Assembly (NCBI GenBank): GCA_016617855.1
Contig: JAECUM010004314.1
Span: 61,176 to 125,175, forward strand
DNA from: Megalonaias nervosa
Taxonomy: Eukaryota > Mollusca > Bivalvia > Unionida > Unionidae
Length of the DNA: 64,000 nt
Direction: 5' to 3'
Shown here: one piece after another, positions 27,077 through 41,800 of the stretch
How positions within the stretch are numbered: position 1 is the stretch's first letter
Layout: every line of letters begins with the position of its first letter
The notes under the pieces: model-generated
Databases searched by the model: none
Seen by the model: only the letters and a program-made list of their open reading frames with translations
Told to the model about the DNA's origin: nothing
Translations under genes and position numbers: made by a program

Positions 27077-30000
27077 CTTGTAGTGGCATAGTGACCCAAG
27101 ACGATTAAAAAATTACAAAACTAATCAAGAACTCACCTACAATTTGTACATTGAGTGATTCCCTTTCTCGGAATACTGTGTCCAGTGATATTTTACCAAG
27201 TTCTGACCTCATGGTGGTCTGGGCCAACTGAGTAATGGCAAACTCTGGTTCCTCTATCCCATAACTGGCCTGAAATTGATAGAAATGAGAGCTTTCAATG
27301 AGCATATGATAACAATATACCCTATGTGACATGAATCAGTATGTTACATGTGTTCAATAAACCAGAGAAAGTAGGTCACAGCAACTAACTTTCATGTGTG
27401 ACATAGATTAATCCACAGTTGCACTTTCAATTCATGTTTGGTGGCACAATATGTTAAAAAGTGTCCATTTTGAGTAGTTACATTATTTTCATGTTCACAG
27501 TCCTGGAAGAGACCAATGTGACCCAGTTTTGATGAATGAAATTCATTTTTCAGTTGTACTCTATTTAAGTTTGATAGCAATATGTGAAAATGTATTAGAA
27601 CTGGAACCCAGATATACTGTTAACTATCAAAACCTGAGAAGCTGGTCACAGTGAAAGAACCAGTGAATGGATAGAGCATTGGTAAAACACTTGAGACCTG
27701 TGCTGTCTCAAGCTTGGTGCCATGTGAAAATATGTATGTATACATGCCAACCTCCTCAGGTATACACATAATCATTGCTATTATAAGTGGCAAGAAAAAA
27801 ATGCCCCCGTAAGATGCCCCCATGCTTACCCCTTTGGCTAGAGATCTTAAACACTGTTGTTTCTCTGTGGATTCATGGCTTATATCACCTCAAATTGTAC
27901 AATGGACACAATGAATAAGCAAAATCAATACTGTCTTGCTTGGCTTCATATTTTTGATACAAAAAATGTTGCAACAAATGATTATACCACTAAGAGTAAC
28001 TTTGCATGAACTCTCATGAATAAAGGTCTGTGTCAAGAAACAAAATGCAACCAAATGTCTAGGTTAATTAAATTCATGAACAAGAGACCCAAGTCAGCCT
28101 GATGCCACCAACCTGACTTATATCACTTAATATTTGACCATTTCACCAAGCAGAATTGTAAAGTATTCTGAGAACACAATCTATGTGAACTATCTCCCAA
28201 AATTTATAACATATTGAGTTTACCCAATTTACTACATACTGATAAAATTTCTTTTGAAAGACAAAAATTTTAATATTCTTAATCCCTTGCTGATAACTGA
28301 TGTCATCTAAAATCTTACTGATATAACCCATTTACCAAGTTTTACAGAAACTGAATGTGAAATATAGTCTCTAGATCTAGAAAACTAACAAGATCAGCAT
28401 ATCGGATGAAAGGTATCTCATTAATAAGCACAAATTACACTTACTAATAAACCTCTCTACAACAGCGATAATATAAGATTGCTGTGGAGAAAACTCTCAC
28501 TAGAATTCAATCTCCACAGTGCCAACAAACTTAACCAATCAGATACAATAAATGTAGATCCTGCTTATAATGAAACTGATCCAATGTCTTCCCTTTAACA
28601 CTCCATACAGCTATTTTTGACTGTGATTGCTCAGTCACTATTCTTCAGACACTAATTTAAAGACACCATGACCAATGATCCTTCTGCAAATAAAAATTAT
28701 ACTCCATCCCAAATCAATAAATAGAAGTATTCATGAAAATGTCACAAAATGATCCAACAACACCACAAATATTAATACCAACACAAATATTGATACCAAC
28801 ACAAATATTTGATACCAATAAAATATTAATGTCAACAAGGCTCCAAACAATGATATCAACAAACGTAACTGAATTTCCAATAATTTATCTCCCAGTGATA
28901 ACAATGAAGTGTGAGACTGTCAGATAAATTGTTAGTATCAGTGTTAAAGTAAGGAAAGGAAAGTTTCATAATATCTTGTCTGGAAAGTCGAACTGGCTAT
29001 ACTTTAATCAATTTAGATATACTGTGAGGTAAGATCCTGGAAAAACAATTAATTAATGTCAAAATGCACTATCCAATAACAGTATTAATCAATTTAGATA
29101 TCATGTTAAGTAAGATCCTGGAAAAACAATTAATTAATGTCAAATTGCACTATCCAGGAACAGTCACAAACAATTCAGATAGCATAAGGGGTATGATCAT
29201 GGAAAAACAATTATTTAATATCCAGTTACCCTATCCAATAACAGTAATAATCAATTAGATGCCATGTGAGATAAAATCCTGGAAAAACAATAATGTCAAA
29301 TCGCCCTATTCAATAGCAGTTATAATCTGGGTGGCTATAATATTTACATGTACATATTCAACTTAAGTTTATTTTCATCAGGACTTCTCTCTCTTCTCTC
29401 TCTCTCTCTCTCTCTCTCTCACATTTCCAACCCTTCTTTATCACAAAAATATATTTTATATAAAAAGATAACTGTCTTATCATAATAAAAAATTCTACTC
29501 ACCCACCCCATTTAATGGTTGATACCTTAACACTGGAGTTGACAATTGCAAGATTATAAGAAGGGAATGCAATAGTCCCTAACCTTAATGTTGTTCTGGA
29601 CAGCCAAAAAAACTGCACTACAATATCAATGAGGTTGACAACAACAAGAATGGAATGCAATAGTCCCTAACTTTAATGTTGAGAACCATAAAACTGCACT
29701 ACCTTACAAATGAAGTTACCTTATACTGAGGTAGGTTTAATATCAATATTCCATCAGTTTAAAACTGTGATCTATAACCACACATTATATGGGGAACCAT
29801 GCTATACTGAGGTACCTTAGCAAGGGCCCTCTGAACATGTATGTTGTATTAAAAAGGATTACTGTACATGTATGTGGTAATAAATGGGATGACTGTACAT
29901 GTATGTGGTAATAAAAGGGATGACTGTACATATATGTGGTAATAACACAAGTCAGATTTGAGCAAAATTCATTACTGCCAGAAATCTGACCTTTAATTCA

Positions 30001-33000
30001 GAAAACAGTTAAAACTGAGAATTTTCAGATCAAATATCTTCAAACACATTAACAAATTAATAGTAATTACATTATTATATTAACTCTGGCTATTTATTTC
30101 CTATATAACTGCTGCAAATCTTCAAACCCTTTTCTTTTAGCTGAAACAATGATTTCCAACAGTTAAGATTCAGATACCTGTCACAAACACCATATACCAA
30201 CTGTGCCCATTTAAAAAATGTCAATAATGCCCAAATGTCAGACATAAACTGAATTGCTTAAACTCATATGTTTCAATTAATGTCACAATTCAAAACAAAA
30301 GTTGGATCAATGAAACTTGACTGTGTTTGGATTTATAACACTCACCTTGTATGGGTCTGTAACTCTAAGGTAAAGCACCCCATCAAGCAACAAGGTTACA
30401 TTGTCTGAAACAAAGAAATCATTCCATTTATAGTGCTCAAAAAGTCAGATAGCCTGACACTCGGGGCCCCTCTAATTTTAGTTCAGGCGCGTACTGTATT
30501 CAAAGTGAGGTGCCTTTCGGGCTTGTCGAAAAAGAAAATAGTTTGCCTGAGGAAACTTTGATCGTGCTGATGAAAAGAGTAGATGTACTGACATACATGC
30601 CATAACACAGTGCAATCTAAATCAGATTACCACTGTCCTATGTGAAATTGAGATTTGATCTTAATCAAATGGAAGCTTTGCTAAAAATATGATTTTGTAC
30701 TCCCAAACCCCCAAACCCAGGTTGTGTTTGAGAAAACACAACTTTCAGTAATCTTTTAAAATTTTTTTTAAAAAAAACAATAAAAAAACAGCAAAAAAAA
30801 CTTTCAGTCTATGCCAGTTACATGTAGTATGTATAAATGGTAATCTGTAATGATTGGAACTGATATAAAACTATCCCTTGGGCAATTTAAACAGCGGCAA
30901 TTAAAGGAAAAGAGGTCAGGTATAAAATCAAAGTTTCACCGTAACTGGCTGACAATAGCTAGTGTGATGTGTTGAAGGTTGCAGTGGGTGAACCCATTGT
31001 GCTAATTTGCATAGATAGGATCATGAAGTGGGACAACCCATTATAGGTAACTCAAAGAGATGTCAGACATGTTTACAAGAACAAAAGTTATAACATATTA
31101 TTGCCTTGAATGAGAACGTTTAAGCTGCAATGTATTATATTTTTCACAAGCGTGTGAACAGCGGCAATGTTTCTTTGAAGTCGGATTTTACTGCATATAT
31201 AGAATACAAAGCAAGATCATTTCAGTTATGGGAACAGCATTCAATTGTAATTCATTTTTTATTAAATTTAGATTCGAATTGTAGCTATTGCAACGTTGTG
31301 TGACAATATTAAAAAAGGGTAAATTTTGGGTTTGTGGAAATTGGAATCCGCCATAGCTGTCAACCTTTCAAAAACCAAATAGGGAGAATAACAATAAAAT
31401 AGTGAGATTTCGACCTAAAATGCGGAGGTTTTTACGCGGCATTTTTTAAGCGCCAAGTTCAATAAACATGTACCTATCTTCCAGGTCTAATAAGGGTGAA
31501 ATTCTCGAAGGACACGACAGAGGCACCCACAGAAATTTGGGGGGGGGGGACACGTAGTGGTCAGCCATTAAATTTTATGTTAAAGGTGAAATTGGGGGAG
31601 GCGACTATTGCCCCCACCCACTTGCCCCAATGTGCAAGCACCTATGGGATGCACCATTTCTCCCTGTGACATGCCTTATTTTCTCCCCAAGGCAAACCTC
31701 CCTTTTTCATGCTTTGGTCAACTATGGCTAAACTGCACAATAGCTAATGGTTAGACTTAAGGACACAAGCATAAGGCCAGTGTGACTAATTAACAGTTAA
31801 TCCTTATCATTGCATTTATCTTGTGGAAAGGACTGCCTTTCGGACATACTTCAATGAAAGCATGTTCTACAGTGTGTGTACATAAGCACTGGCAATTTGA
31901 TTGGCAAATAAATGATGCCTTATTTTGTTGTCACTTACGATGTCTAGGACTTCATTTTAACGGTTCAAATCTACAGTCACAAGTTACCATACATGTGGCA
32001 ACTGTTTTTCACACGTTTTATATCCCACCTTATTTCCTTAAGTTTAACTCTTAAGGCACAACACTGTTTACTAAATAAAATACTAACTCTGAATTAGTTC
32101 TTAGGGGACACATATACTGGGTGGTATATTTTGCTTTATTCCTTCTTTTAATTTAATCATGGTAACTAAAGTTTACATATATGGTAGAGGAATGCCAGGT
32201 GTTTACTGGCTGAGTTTCTTTGGTGGACATGGAGATGCGATCTTGTTTGCAAGAAAATTACACAGCATTCACAGTGATCATTCATGGGATTTAAACTAAC
32301 TAGTGACAATTTTTTTATTATTACTATAGTACTGTTGTAGGGGTTTAAAAAATTTGAAATTTATGTGAATAATGTTTAATCTTAACAGTCTATTTACTGA
32401 AGAAAACAACTGTAGTGTGACAAAATAGAACACGGCATCTGTGGAGTGCATACGATATATCTATTTATGTATGGGGGTTTTCTTCTTCTAAGAAATGAAA
32501 ATTGATAGACATAATGTAATAATTGGGAGTTCTCTGCAAAAAATCGGGAGATATTATGAGATTGAGAGGTAGGTGTGGAAATACCCCCAAAATCAGATTT
32601 TTCTCCCGGCTTGAGAGTTGACTGATATTAACTGTCCAGGCATGTGGAATTTCAGCCAGGGCTTGTGAGTTTATTTAAGTTATCAGCCCTGGGCAGTACC
32701 TAAAAAAATTTCTATGAGCACTGATTTAGGCTACAGATACATGTAAATACTACTGACTAGGTATAGCATACATTATCTGAAAACAGAAGTCTTCATATCT
32801 GGGCCACCCATATAGTTAAATACACTGACAAAGTACAATGTAACATTGTTTGAAAATAGAGAAATAACAAAATTTAGGAGATCAATACATGGAAATACAA
32901 TGACAAGGTACAATGTAACATTGTTTGAAAATAGATAAATCATCAAATTCCAGAGATCAATACATGTAAATACACTAGCTTGGTAATAAAGAAATTAAAT

Positions 33001-35789
33001 TAAACTCAAAAGTTTCTTCACAAACAAAATGTGAATTATTTGTGACTGTCAATAAAATAGCTTCTGATCAATCCCTTGATATCTTGCACCCAGTTAACTT
33101 GCAAACCCATTTACAATACGGAGGCAGGGATGTATCCCATTTTTGGGCTACAAAATGCCAAAAAGAACTGACCCATACCTGCTGAACATCTGCAATCAAA
33201 ACTGGTAAATGAAACAATAATATACTGCTTGTTCTATTGTCGGAAATGGTGGTTAGTGACAGGAAATTTGAATCATCATCATGAAATTCTCAAATTTTTA
33301 ATATACAGTCCTATATTCTGTTACATTTTCTTTGAAAAAATGCTCAGTCCACTTTAAATAGCATTACACCACTCTCTCGATAATTCACGCCCTGATAACT
33401 TGCGAACCCGTTTATAACGCAGGGTAGGCTTGGATCCCATTTTTTAAAACCAGAAAATGCCCCCCCCCCAATTGATCCCTATTTATTGAACTTGAAGAAG
33501 AAAATCGTGATCAAAATTGCTAACTGAAACGATGATATATCGCTCATCTTATGGTCAAAAATGGTAGACAGGACCTGGAAATTTTAATCAACATTTTAAA
33601 ATTATTAACTTTTAATAAGAAGTCATATAACTGGCTACATTTTCTTTCCAAACGATGTTCTTAGTACACAGCAATTAAAGATAATCAAGGAAATTTTGAT
33701 CAACGAAAATGTCACTTACGCCTAGTGTAGGCGGTACATTAATATTTAAATGCCAATTAAATAATTTTTATTAAGTGAAAATTGTGTTTTAATTCCATCT
33801 TTTAGTTGCTCTTAAGTGTAATCATCATAAATGCAAGTGTGCTATGTGCAAATTGAATGTTGTGTGGAACTGTTTGGGTTTTTGGTAAAAACAGAACCCA
33901 AAATTTTACTCGCTTAATGGTGAAAGTGGACAGACACAGATAGTTTGTAAATTCGTAAATTTGTCAAATGTTGAAAATATAAAAGTATTTAAGTTTTCTT
34001 TATTCAAATACAAACTAAAATGACTCCACAATTCACATCTAACCACACCACTCCCTCGATAACTCGCATCCTGATAACTCGCGAACCCGCTTATAACGCG
34101 GGGTCAGGCATGGATCCCATTTTTTAAAACCAGAAATTACCCCAAAAATAGATCCCTATTTTATGAACTTTATGGAAATCGCGATCAAAATTAGCTACAA
34201 AAACTTCAATATATCGCTTGTTTTATCGTCAAAAACGGTAGATAGGACCTGGAAATTTGAATCAACATTATGAAATACCACATTTAAAAATAAGACATAC
34301 AATTTTTTTACATTTTCTTTCCAAGTGACATTCCCAGCACACAGCAATTAACGATATGTAAGGAAATTTCGATCAATGAAAATGTCACTTATGCCGAGTG
34401 GAGGTAGTACTTTAATAAATAAATACAAATTAAATAATCTTTTTATCAATTGAAATTTGTGTTCTAGTTCTATCTTCTAGTTCCTTTTAAGTGTAATCAT
34501 CATAAATGCAATGTGTCCTCTTGTAATTAAATGTAACGTGTCAATCTACCGTAACAGCTATGTCCACAAGTATTTCTCTGAGAACCTATTTAGGTGCCAA
34601 CCGTGTTTTGATAACTGACTTGCAGAAGTATTTGTTGCATTGTTGCACTGAATTAAAAGCTGGCCTCCTTTGTATTATCATGTTAATTATGTCTTCTGAA
34701 TCAAATAATGGAGGTGAAATAAAAGAAAAGTTAAAAGGCACAAAAATCCTACAAACTTAAAATCTAGCTGCCCCGGTCGTATGTCGGGTGAACTCACTTC
34801 AGTTGATCAATTGAACACTGTTATAAATGTTATTGTGTATGTAACATAAACTACCTTAAATTAACCAACTCATTGGTAACTGTGATCAAAGATAGCACTG
34901 CAACCAAGCGAAAAGAATACTATACTTCATAAAATAAGAACTTGGTTTCACAGATACATACCATTGTGGACAAGCGAGTTTCAGAGAATTCTTGAACTGG
35001 CACTTTGAGATATCCTCAAGAATGATAAAAAGTTTCATTATTACTTCCAAAGAAATCAAGATATCAATACTGTACTAACTGAACAGCAAAAAAATTGAGA
35101 TTCGACATAGATGATTATCTCACGAAAATTTTGCTTGCTTTTTGAACAAAAGGAATCTTGTTTGGTGGTGTATCAACAGTTAGTCTAGTTCCCTGCTCTT
35201 TTCACTCTCAATTTGGTAGGATACAATGACATACCCCTCCGAGAACCAGACTCATCAAGAAAACAAAAAGCAGTGATGTAATACACACGTTTTCGTGTAA
35301 ATGTAATGGTTGTTGAAACTAGCTGGAACAATCTTTCACATGTTGGACATTTTGAAAATAAATGTTATTTAAACAGAATAACGAACAACTTCATTAGAAA
35401 AAGTGCGTTATTAAAAATTATTATCCATGTGAACGTAAAATGAGGATTCAGTCATTAAACAGCGACGTTCCCTAACCCCGACACAACCCTCCCCGCTGTT
35501 TTCTCGATGTCCAAGTGATTTTTTTTCAATTTTTGGAGGTTTCTCGGTAACTCGCACCCTTGCTTATAGCACAGTCTATGTTTGTGGACCCCATTGTGCA
35601 GAGTTATTGAGGGAGTGGTGTATTTAATATACTGAAAGTATTGTGACAGGGTAAGTCGTTTAACATCACGTAACTGGTCAGACAGATGCATAACATGTAA
35701 CAGTTGGGTAATAAAAATAAAAAATTTTAACATTTTTTCAACCATCACTGAGTACTCCTTTCATTTGACTGCTTGCTATCTTTGATCTA

Positions 35790-35836
<47 letters not shown>

Positions 35837-38800
35837 TCACATGTATTATTATTAGCAGTATTAGTATGCTACCAAGATACATGTATATAGCTTAGCTATT
35901 TAGCAAAATGTCAAGAAAACTAAAACTGTAAACATGTACTCATTTATATCTCTCATTCACAAGCAAACTTTTATCTCATTATTACTGGAAATAGCTTCAA
36001 AATAAAATTATTATTCGACAATTACTTGTAACAGTGGAACACTTGATATATATTTATTAGGGCAGTTGGTATAATTGGGCATGAAAACAGGTGATTACAC
36101 TTTAAACAACTGATGGATTAAATTGTTGCTCAAACTCACTGGGGTCAAATGATGGTCAGTTCTTGTTTGCGCCCTTTGATGATTAGGGAACAAAAGGAAA
36201 TTTCCTAGGACTAATGTTAGTAGCACCTAAAACGTTAATCTGAATTTCCTCTGACTCCTATCACTCCATTTTTTATATTTGAACATATATGTTGGAGTGT
36301 AAGTTCAGAGTTAATTGCCTATGGAAAAGTTGGAATTTGCCTCCACAAAGCCAGATTCATCATGCAGACAGCACATCAACATGGCAGTCATGTGATACAA
36401 CAAAACCATCATTGACATGTGCTCTATTCTTGATGAATCTGACTTTCTCCAGGTTGCTGTGACAGCAACGGGTCTTTGGTCCCTGTTCTTGGAATAAATA
36501 TGTTGAGAAGTACACGTCCTTTCGTTCTTTACAAATAGTATGTGACAACATTGGAATGGGGTTTATGGTTGATATCACATGACCACTGGAACTCTGATGT
36601 CATAGACATTAGGTTGAGAGATTTGTGAAGTCATGTAACAAACAATGCAAATGTTGATCACAAGGTTAAATTTCATCAATGCTGTAGTTTTGTCTTCCAG
36701 ATTAAAGACATAATGATTAAAGTATACTCAATTTCTCAGAAAAGAGATAATTTTCCTATCGATTTCACGCAGGTATAACTTGATGTAACATCATTTAAGT
36801 TGCTATGCCCACTGGTAAGTGGTTACCCTATAACTCCAGAACATGGTGGCAGTGAGTTTCAACTTTTTGATCGGCAACTGAATATGACCCTACACCCCAA
36901 CATAAATGTCCAAATTTAACAATGGGGTAGGAAGGGTCAGAGGAGACTCAGATTACTAAACTGTAAGGTAGATCACTATTGCAGTGTACCACCTGTAAAT
37001 TTTAAAATGCCTTGCTTTCAACACTGACATGTTGAGACCTTTAATTTTCACAGGATTATGAAGTGCAATAGAATATGAAATGTTTAACATTGATTTACAT
37101 AATATACCATTATATATACCATGCCTTGCTCATCAAACAAAAGAATTTTAATTTGCATACTTGGAGCAGTCACTGCTGATACACTCAAAAGACTGCAGAA
37201 GGCAGGCTGAAACCACTGTTTGGCTAAGACATACATGGCCACTGATAGAAGAAGACAGGTGACCACTGACTACATGACATTTCTATAGGAAATTTCCAAG
37301 GGGGAAATTAGAATGGCCATTGTGACCAGGTAACCACTGACTCAGATGACCAATAAGACAAGCTTGACGGTGTGTGATTAATATAATGAATATTTCAATC
37401 ACAAAAGAGAATCATTATCATCACAATGTGTATAAATATAATAAATACTTCAACTGCAAAGAGTATGGATATCATCACACAGTGTAGGAATATAATGTAA
37501 AGAAATCCTGATACCTCTAGTGATAGCATGTTGCTCTGGAATTTCAATATAATGTAAACTATCAAGAAATCCCGATACCTCTAGTGATGGCATGCTGCTC
37601 TGGAATTTCAATATAATGTAAACTATCAAGAAATCCCGATACCTCTAGTGATGGCATGTTGCTCTGGAATTTCAATATAATGTAAACTATCAAGAAATCC
37701 CGATACCTCTAGTGATGGCATGTTGCTCTGGAATTTCAATATAATGTAAACTATCAAGAAATCCCGATACCTCTAGTGATGGCATGTTGCTCTGGAATTT
37801 CAATATAATGTAAACTATCAAGAAATCCTGATACCTCTAGTGATGGCATGTTGCTCTGGAATTTCAATATAATGTAAACTATCAAGAAATCCCGATACCT
37901 CTAGTGATGGCATGTTGCTCTGGAATTTCAATATAATGTAAACTATCAAGAAATCCCGATACCTCTAGTGATGGCATGTTGCTCTGGAATTTCAATATAA
38001 TGTAAACTATCAAGAAATCCCGATACCTCTAGTGATGGCATGCTGCTCTGGAATTTCAATATAATGTAAACTATCAAGAAATCCCGATACCTCTAGTGAT
38101 GGCATGTTGCTCTGGAATTTCAATATAATGTAAACTATCAAGAAATCCCGATGCCTCTAGTGATGGCATGTTGCTCTGGAATTTCAATATAATGTAAACT
38201 ATCAAGAAATCCCGATACCTCTAGTGATGGCATGTTGCTCTGGAATTTCAATATAATGTAAACTATCAAGAAATCCCGATACCTCTAGTGATGGCATGTT
38301 GCTCTGGAATTTCAATATAATGTAAACTATCAAGAAATCCTGATACCTCTAGTGATGGCATGTTGCTCTGGAATTTCAATATAATGTAAACTATCAAGAA
38401 ATCCCGATACCTCTAGTGATGGCATGTTGCTCTGGAATTTCAATATAATGTAAACTATCAAGAAATCCCGATACCTCTAGTGATGGCATGTTGCTCTGGA
38501 ATTTCAATATAATGTAAACTATCAAGAAATCCCGATACCTCTAGTGATGGCATGTTGCTCTGGAATTTCAATATAATGTAAACTATCAAGAAATCCCGAT
38601 ACCTCTAGTGATGGCATGCTGCTCTGGAATTTCAATATAATGTAAACTATCAAGAAATCCCGATACCTCTAGTGAAAGCATGCTGCTCTGGAATTTCAAT
38701 ATAATGTAAACTATCAAGAAATCCCGATACCTCTAGTGATAGCATGCTGCTCTGGAATTTCAATACAATGTAAACTATCAAGAAATCCTGATACCTCTAG

Positions 38801-41800
38801 TGATAGCATGCTGCTCTGGAATTTCAATATAATGTAAACTATCAAGAAATCCTGATACCTCTAGTGATAGCATGTTGCTCTGGAATTTCAATATAATGTA
38901 AACTATCAAGAAATCCCGATACCTCTAGTGATAGCATGCTGCTCTGGAATTTCAATATAATGTAAACTATCAAGAAATCCCGATACCTCTAGTGATAGCA
39001 TGCTGCTCTGGAATTTCAATATAATGTAAACTATCAAGAAATCCCGATACCTCTAGTGATAGCATGCTGCTCTGGAATTTCAATATAATGTAAACTATCA
39101 AGAAATCCTGATACCTCTAGTGATAGCATGCTGCTCTGGAATTTCAATGGCTATTTCCTTCAGACTCTGGATGTACTTGATTGAATCTATTATTGGTATT
39201 ATGAAGTTGAATCCCTGAAAATTGAAGACAAAGTATACATGGCAGTTAAACATAATAGATATGTAGTTGGACCAGTCCAAATAGTGAGACATTAAATTGC
39301 ATTTTCCTCAAAATTTAAACAAAATTAAAAAATAAAATTCAGACTTTCAGGCCACTGATGCCAATTAAATGTAATTTTCTTTATGGTTTTGCATGTTTGG
39401 TGAAATTACACTGGAGAATAAAGTATGATGTATAGTCAGATATGGAGTATACAGAATGATTGAAGGTCAGACACAGAGTATAAAGGATGATGGATGGTAA
39501 GACATGAAGGGTATAAAGTATGATGGATGGTCAGACACAGAGTATAAAGTATGATGGATGGTCAGACATAGAGTATAAAGTATAATGGATGGTCAGACAT
39601 GGAGTATGAAGTACGATGGATGGTCAGGCATAAAGTATAAAGTATGATGAATGGGTCAGACATGGAGAGTATAAAGTATGATGGATAGTCAGACACAGAA
39701 TAAAGTATGATGGATGGTCAGACATGGAGAGTATAAAGTATGATGGATGGTCAGATGCTGAGTATAAAGTATGACAGTTGGTCAGGCATGAAGTATAAGG
39801 TATTATGGATGGTCAGACATAGAGTATAAAGTATGATGGATGGTCAGACAGAGTATAAGATATGATGGATAGTCAGACAGAGTATAAAGTATGATGGATG
39901 GTCAGACATGGAGAGTATAAAGTATGATGGATGGTCAGATGCTGAGTATAAAGGATGACAGTTGGTCAGGCATGAAGTATAAGGTATTATGGATGGTCAG
40001 ACAGAGTATAAAGTATGATGGATGGTCAGACAGAGTGTAAAGTATGATGGATGGTCAGACATAGAGTATAAGATATGATGGATAGTCAGACAGAGTATAA
40101 AGTATGATGGATGGTCAGACAGAGTGTAAAGTATGATGGATGGTTGGGCATGGAGAATATAAAGTATGATGGATGGTCAGATATAGTGTAAAGTATGATG
40201 GATGGTTGGGCATGGAGAGTATAAAGTATGATGGATGGTCAGACAGAGTGTAAAGTATGATGGATGGTTGGGCGTGGAAAGTATAAAGTATGATGGATGG
40301 TTGGGCATGGAGAGGATAAAGTATGATGGATGGTCAGACAGATTATAAAGTATGATGGATGGTCAGACATAGAGTATAAGATATGATGGATAGTCAGAGA
40401 GAGTATAAAGTATGATGGATGGTCAGGCATGGAAAGTATAATGTATGATAGATGGTCAGGCATAGAGTATAAAGTATGATGGATAGTCATGCATGGAGAG
40501 TATAAAGTATGATGGATATCCTGGCATAAAGTATAAAGTATGATGGATGGTCAAGCATGGAAAGTATATAGTATGATAGATGGTCAGGCATTGAGTATAA
40601 AGTATGATGGATGGTCAGGCATAGAGTATAAAGTATGATGGATGGTCAGGCATGGAGAGGAAAATGTACGATGGATGGTCAGGCATAGAGTATAAAGTAT
40701 GATGGATGTTCAGACATAGAGTACAAAGTATGATGGCTGGTCAGACATGGAGAATAAAGTATTGTTGTTGTTGTTGTTGTAGGGTTGAATGCCATTTGTC
40801 AGAACAAGATAGGCTATATATGGAGCCCAGTATAAATGGTGGAGGAAGAACCAGGGAAAACCCTGGAAAGAACCACCAACCCATGAGATGCTACTGGCAA
40901 CCTTTCTCACGTACCCACATTGGCCGAACCCAAGACTCAAACCCACTCAGACAGAGGTGAGATGGCAGTGATCTGTAACAGTAAGCGTTTTAGATCACTT
41001 GGCCACTCAGGCCCTGAACGAATAAAGTATAATGGATATTCAGGCATGGAGTCTAAAGTATGATTGATGGTCAGACATCGAAGAATAAAGTATGATGGAT
41101 GGTCAGTCACAGAGGATAAAGTATAATGGATGATCAAATATGGAGAGTAAAGTATAATTTATGGTCAGACATAGAGAGTAAAGTATAATTTATGGTCAGA
41201 CATAGAGAGTATAATGTATGATGGATGGTCAGACATAGAGTATAAAGTATGATGGATGGTCAGTCATAGAGAATAAAGTATAGTGGATGATCAAATATGG
41301 AGAGCAAAGTGTAATGGATGGTCAGGCATGGAGAGTATAAACTACGATGGATGGTCAAGCAAAGAGTAATAAAGTATGACGGATGGTCAGACATGGAGAA
41401 TAAATTATGATGGATAGTCAGTCATAGAGAATAAAGTATGATAGATGGTCAGACATGGAGTATAAAGTATGATGGATGGTCAATCATAGAGGATAAAGTA
41501 TAATGGATGGTCAGTCATAGAGGATAAAGTATGATGGATGGTCAGTCATTGAGTATAAAGTATGATGGATGGTCAGGCATGGAGTATGAAGTATGATGGA
41601 TGGTCAGTTATAGAAGATCAAGAATGATGGATGGTCAGTCATAGAGGATAAAGTATAATGGATAATCAGTCATAGAGGACAAAGTATGATGGATGGTCAG
41701 TCATAGAGGATAAAGTATGATGGATGGTCAGTTACAGAGGAAAAAGTATAATGGATAGTCAGATATGGGGTATAAAGTAAGATGGATGACCATCAAGCAC

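Larger units (their letters stand above)
20223..27136 (-). other. STOML2 intron 5 (6.9 kb), repeats and LTR-like copies
   Basis: It contains the 47-bp minisatellite (21.6-22.2 kb), unassigned sequence (22.25-23.7 kb, with the frame 22322-22570 on the minus strand not recognised), truncated SINE copies (23.75 and 24.26 kb), a (GT)n(AT)n microsatellite (24.53 kb), LTR-like copies (24.6-25.07 and 25.58-26.41 kb) and a (CT)n tract just before exon 4's downstream neighbour (27.03 kb). Confidence 0.7.
27270..30345 (-). other. STOML2 intron 4: tandem repeats, no gene
   Basis: It holds short direct repeats near 28.74-28.86 kb, a roughly 76-bp tandem repeat (29.0-29.3 kb), a (CT)n tract (29.39 kb), a loose repeat with 'aatgcaatagtccctaac' (29.56 and 29.65 kb) and a 30-bp repeat (29.84-29.95 kb). 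The rest is plain AT-rich sequence. Confidence 0.65.
30405..39114 (-). other. STOML2 intron 3 (8.7 kb)
   Basis: It holds a hAT-like copy (31.35-32.62 kb), a Tigger-like transposon with duplicated left end (33.07-35.62 kb), an (ATT)n tract (35.79 kb), plain sequence (35.85-37.49 kb) and the 64-bp exon/donor array (37.50-39.11 kb). A roughly 120-bp repeat at 30.44-30.57 kb ('tgacactcggggcc...') recurs inverted at 48.25-48.37 kb. Confidence 0.7.

Noticed and set aside
37501..39149. Regular 64-bp repeats resembling a CRISPR array
   Set aside because: There are no unique spacers; the whole 64-bp unit is repeated, and it derives from the adjacent STOML2 exon and intron.
40710..40960. Overlapping frames with GFGQCGYVRKVAS and similar
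   Set aside because: They lie in a SINE family B copy and recur in the copy at 47.2 kb.
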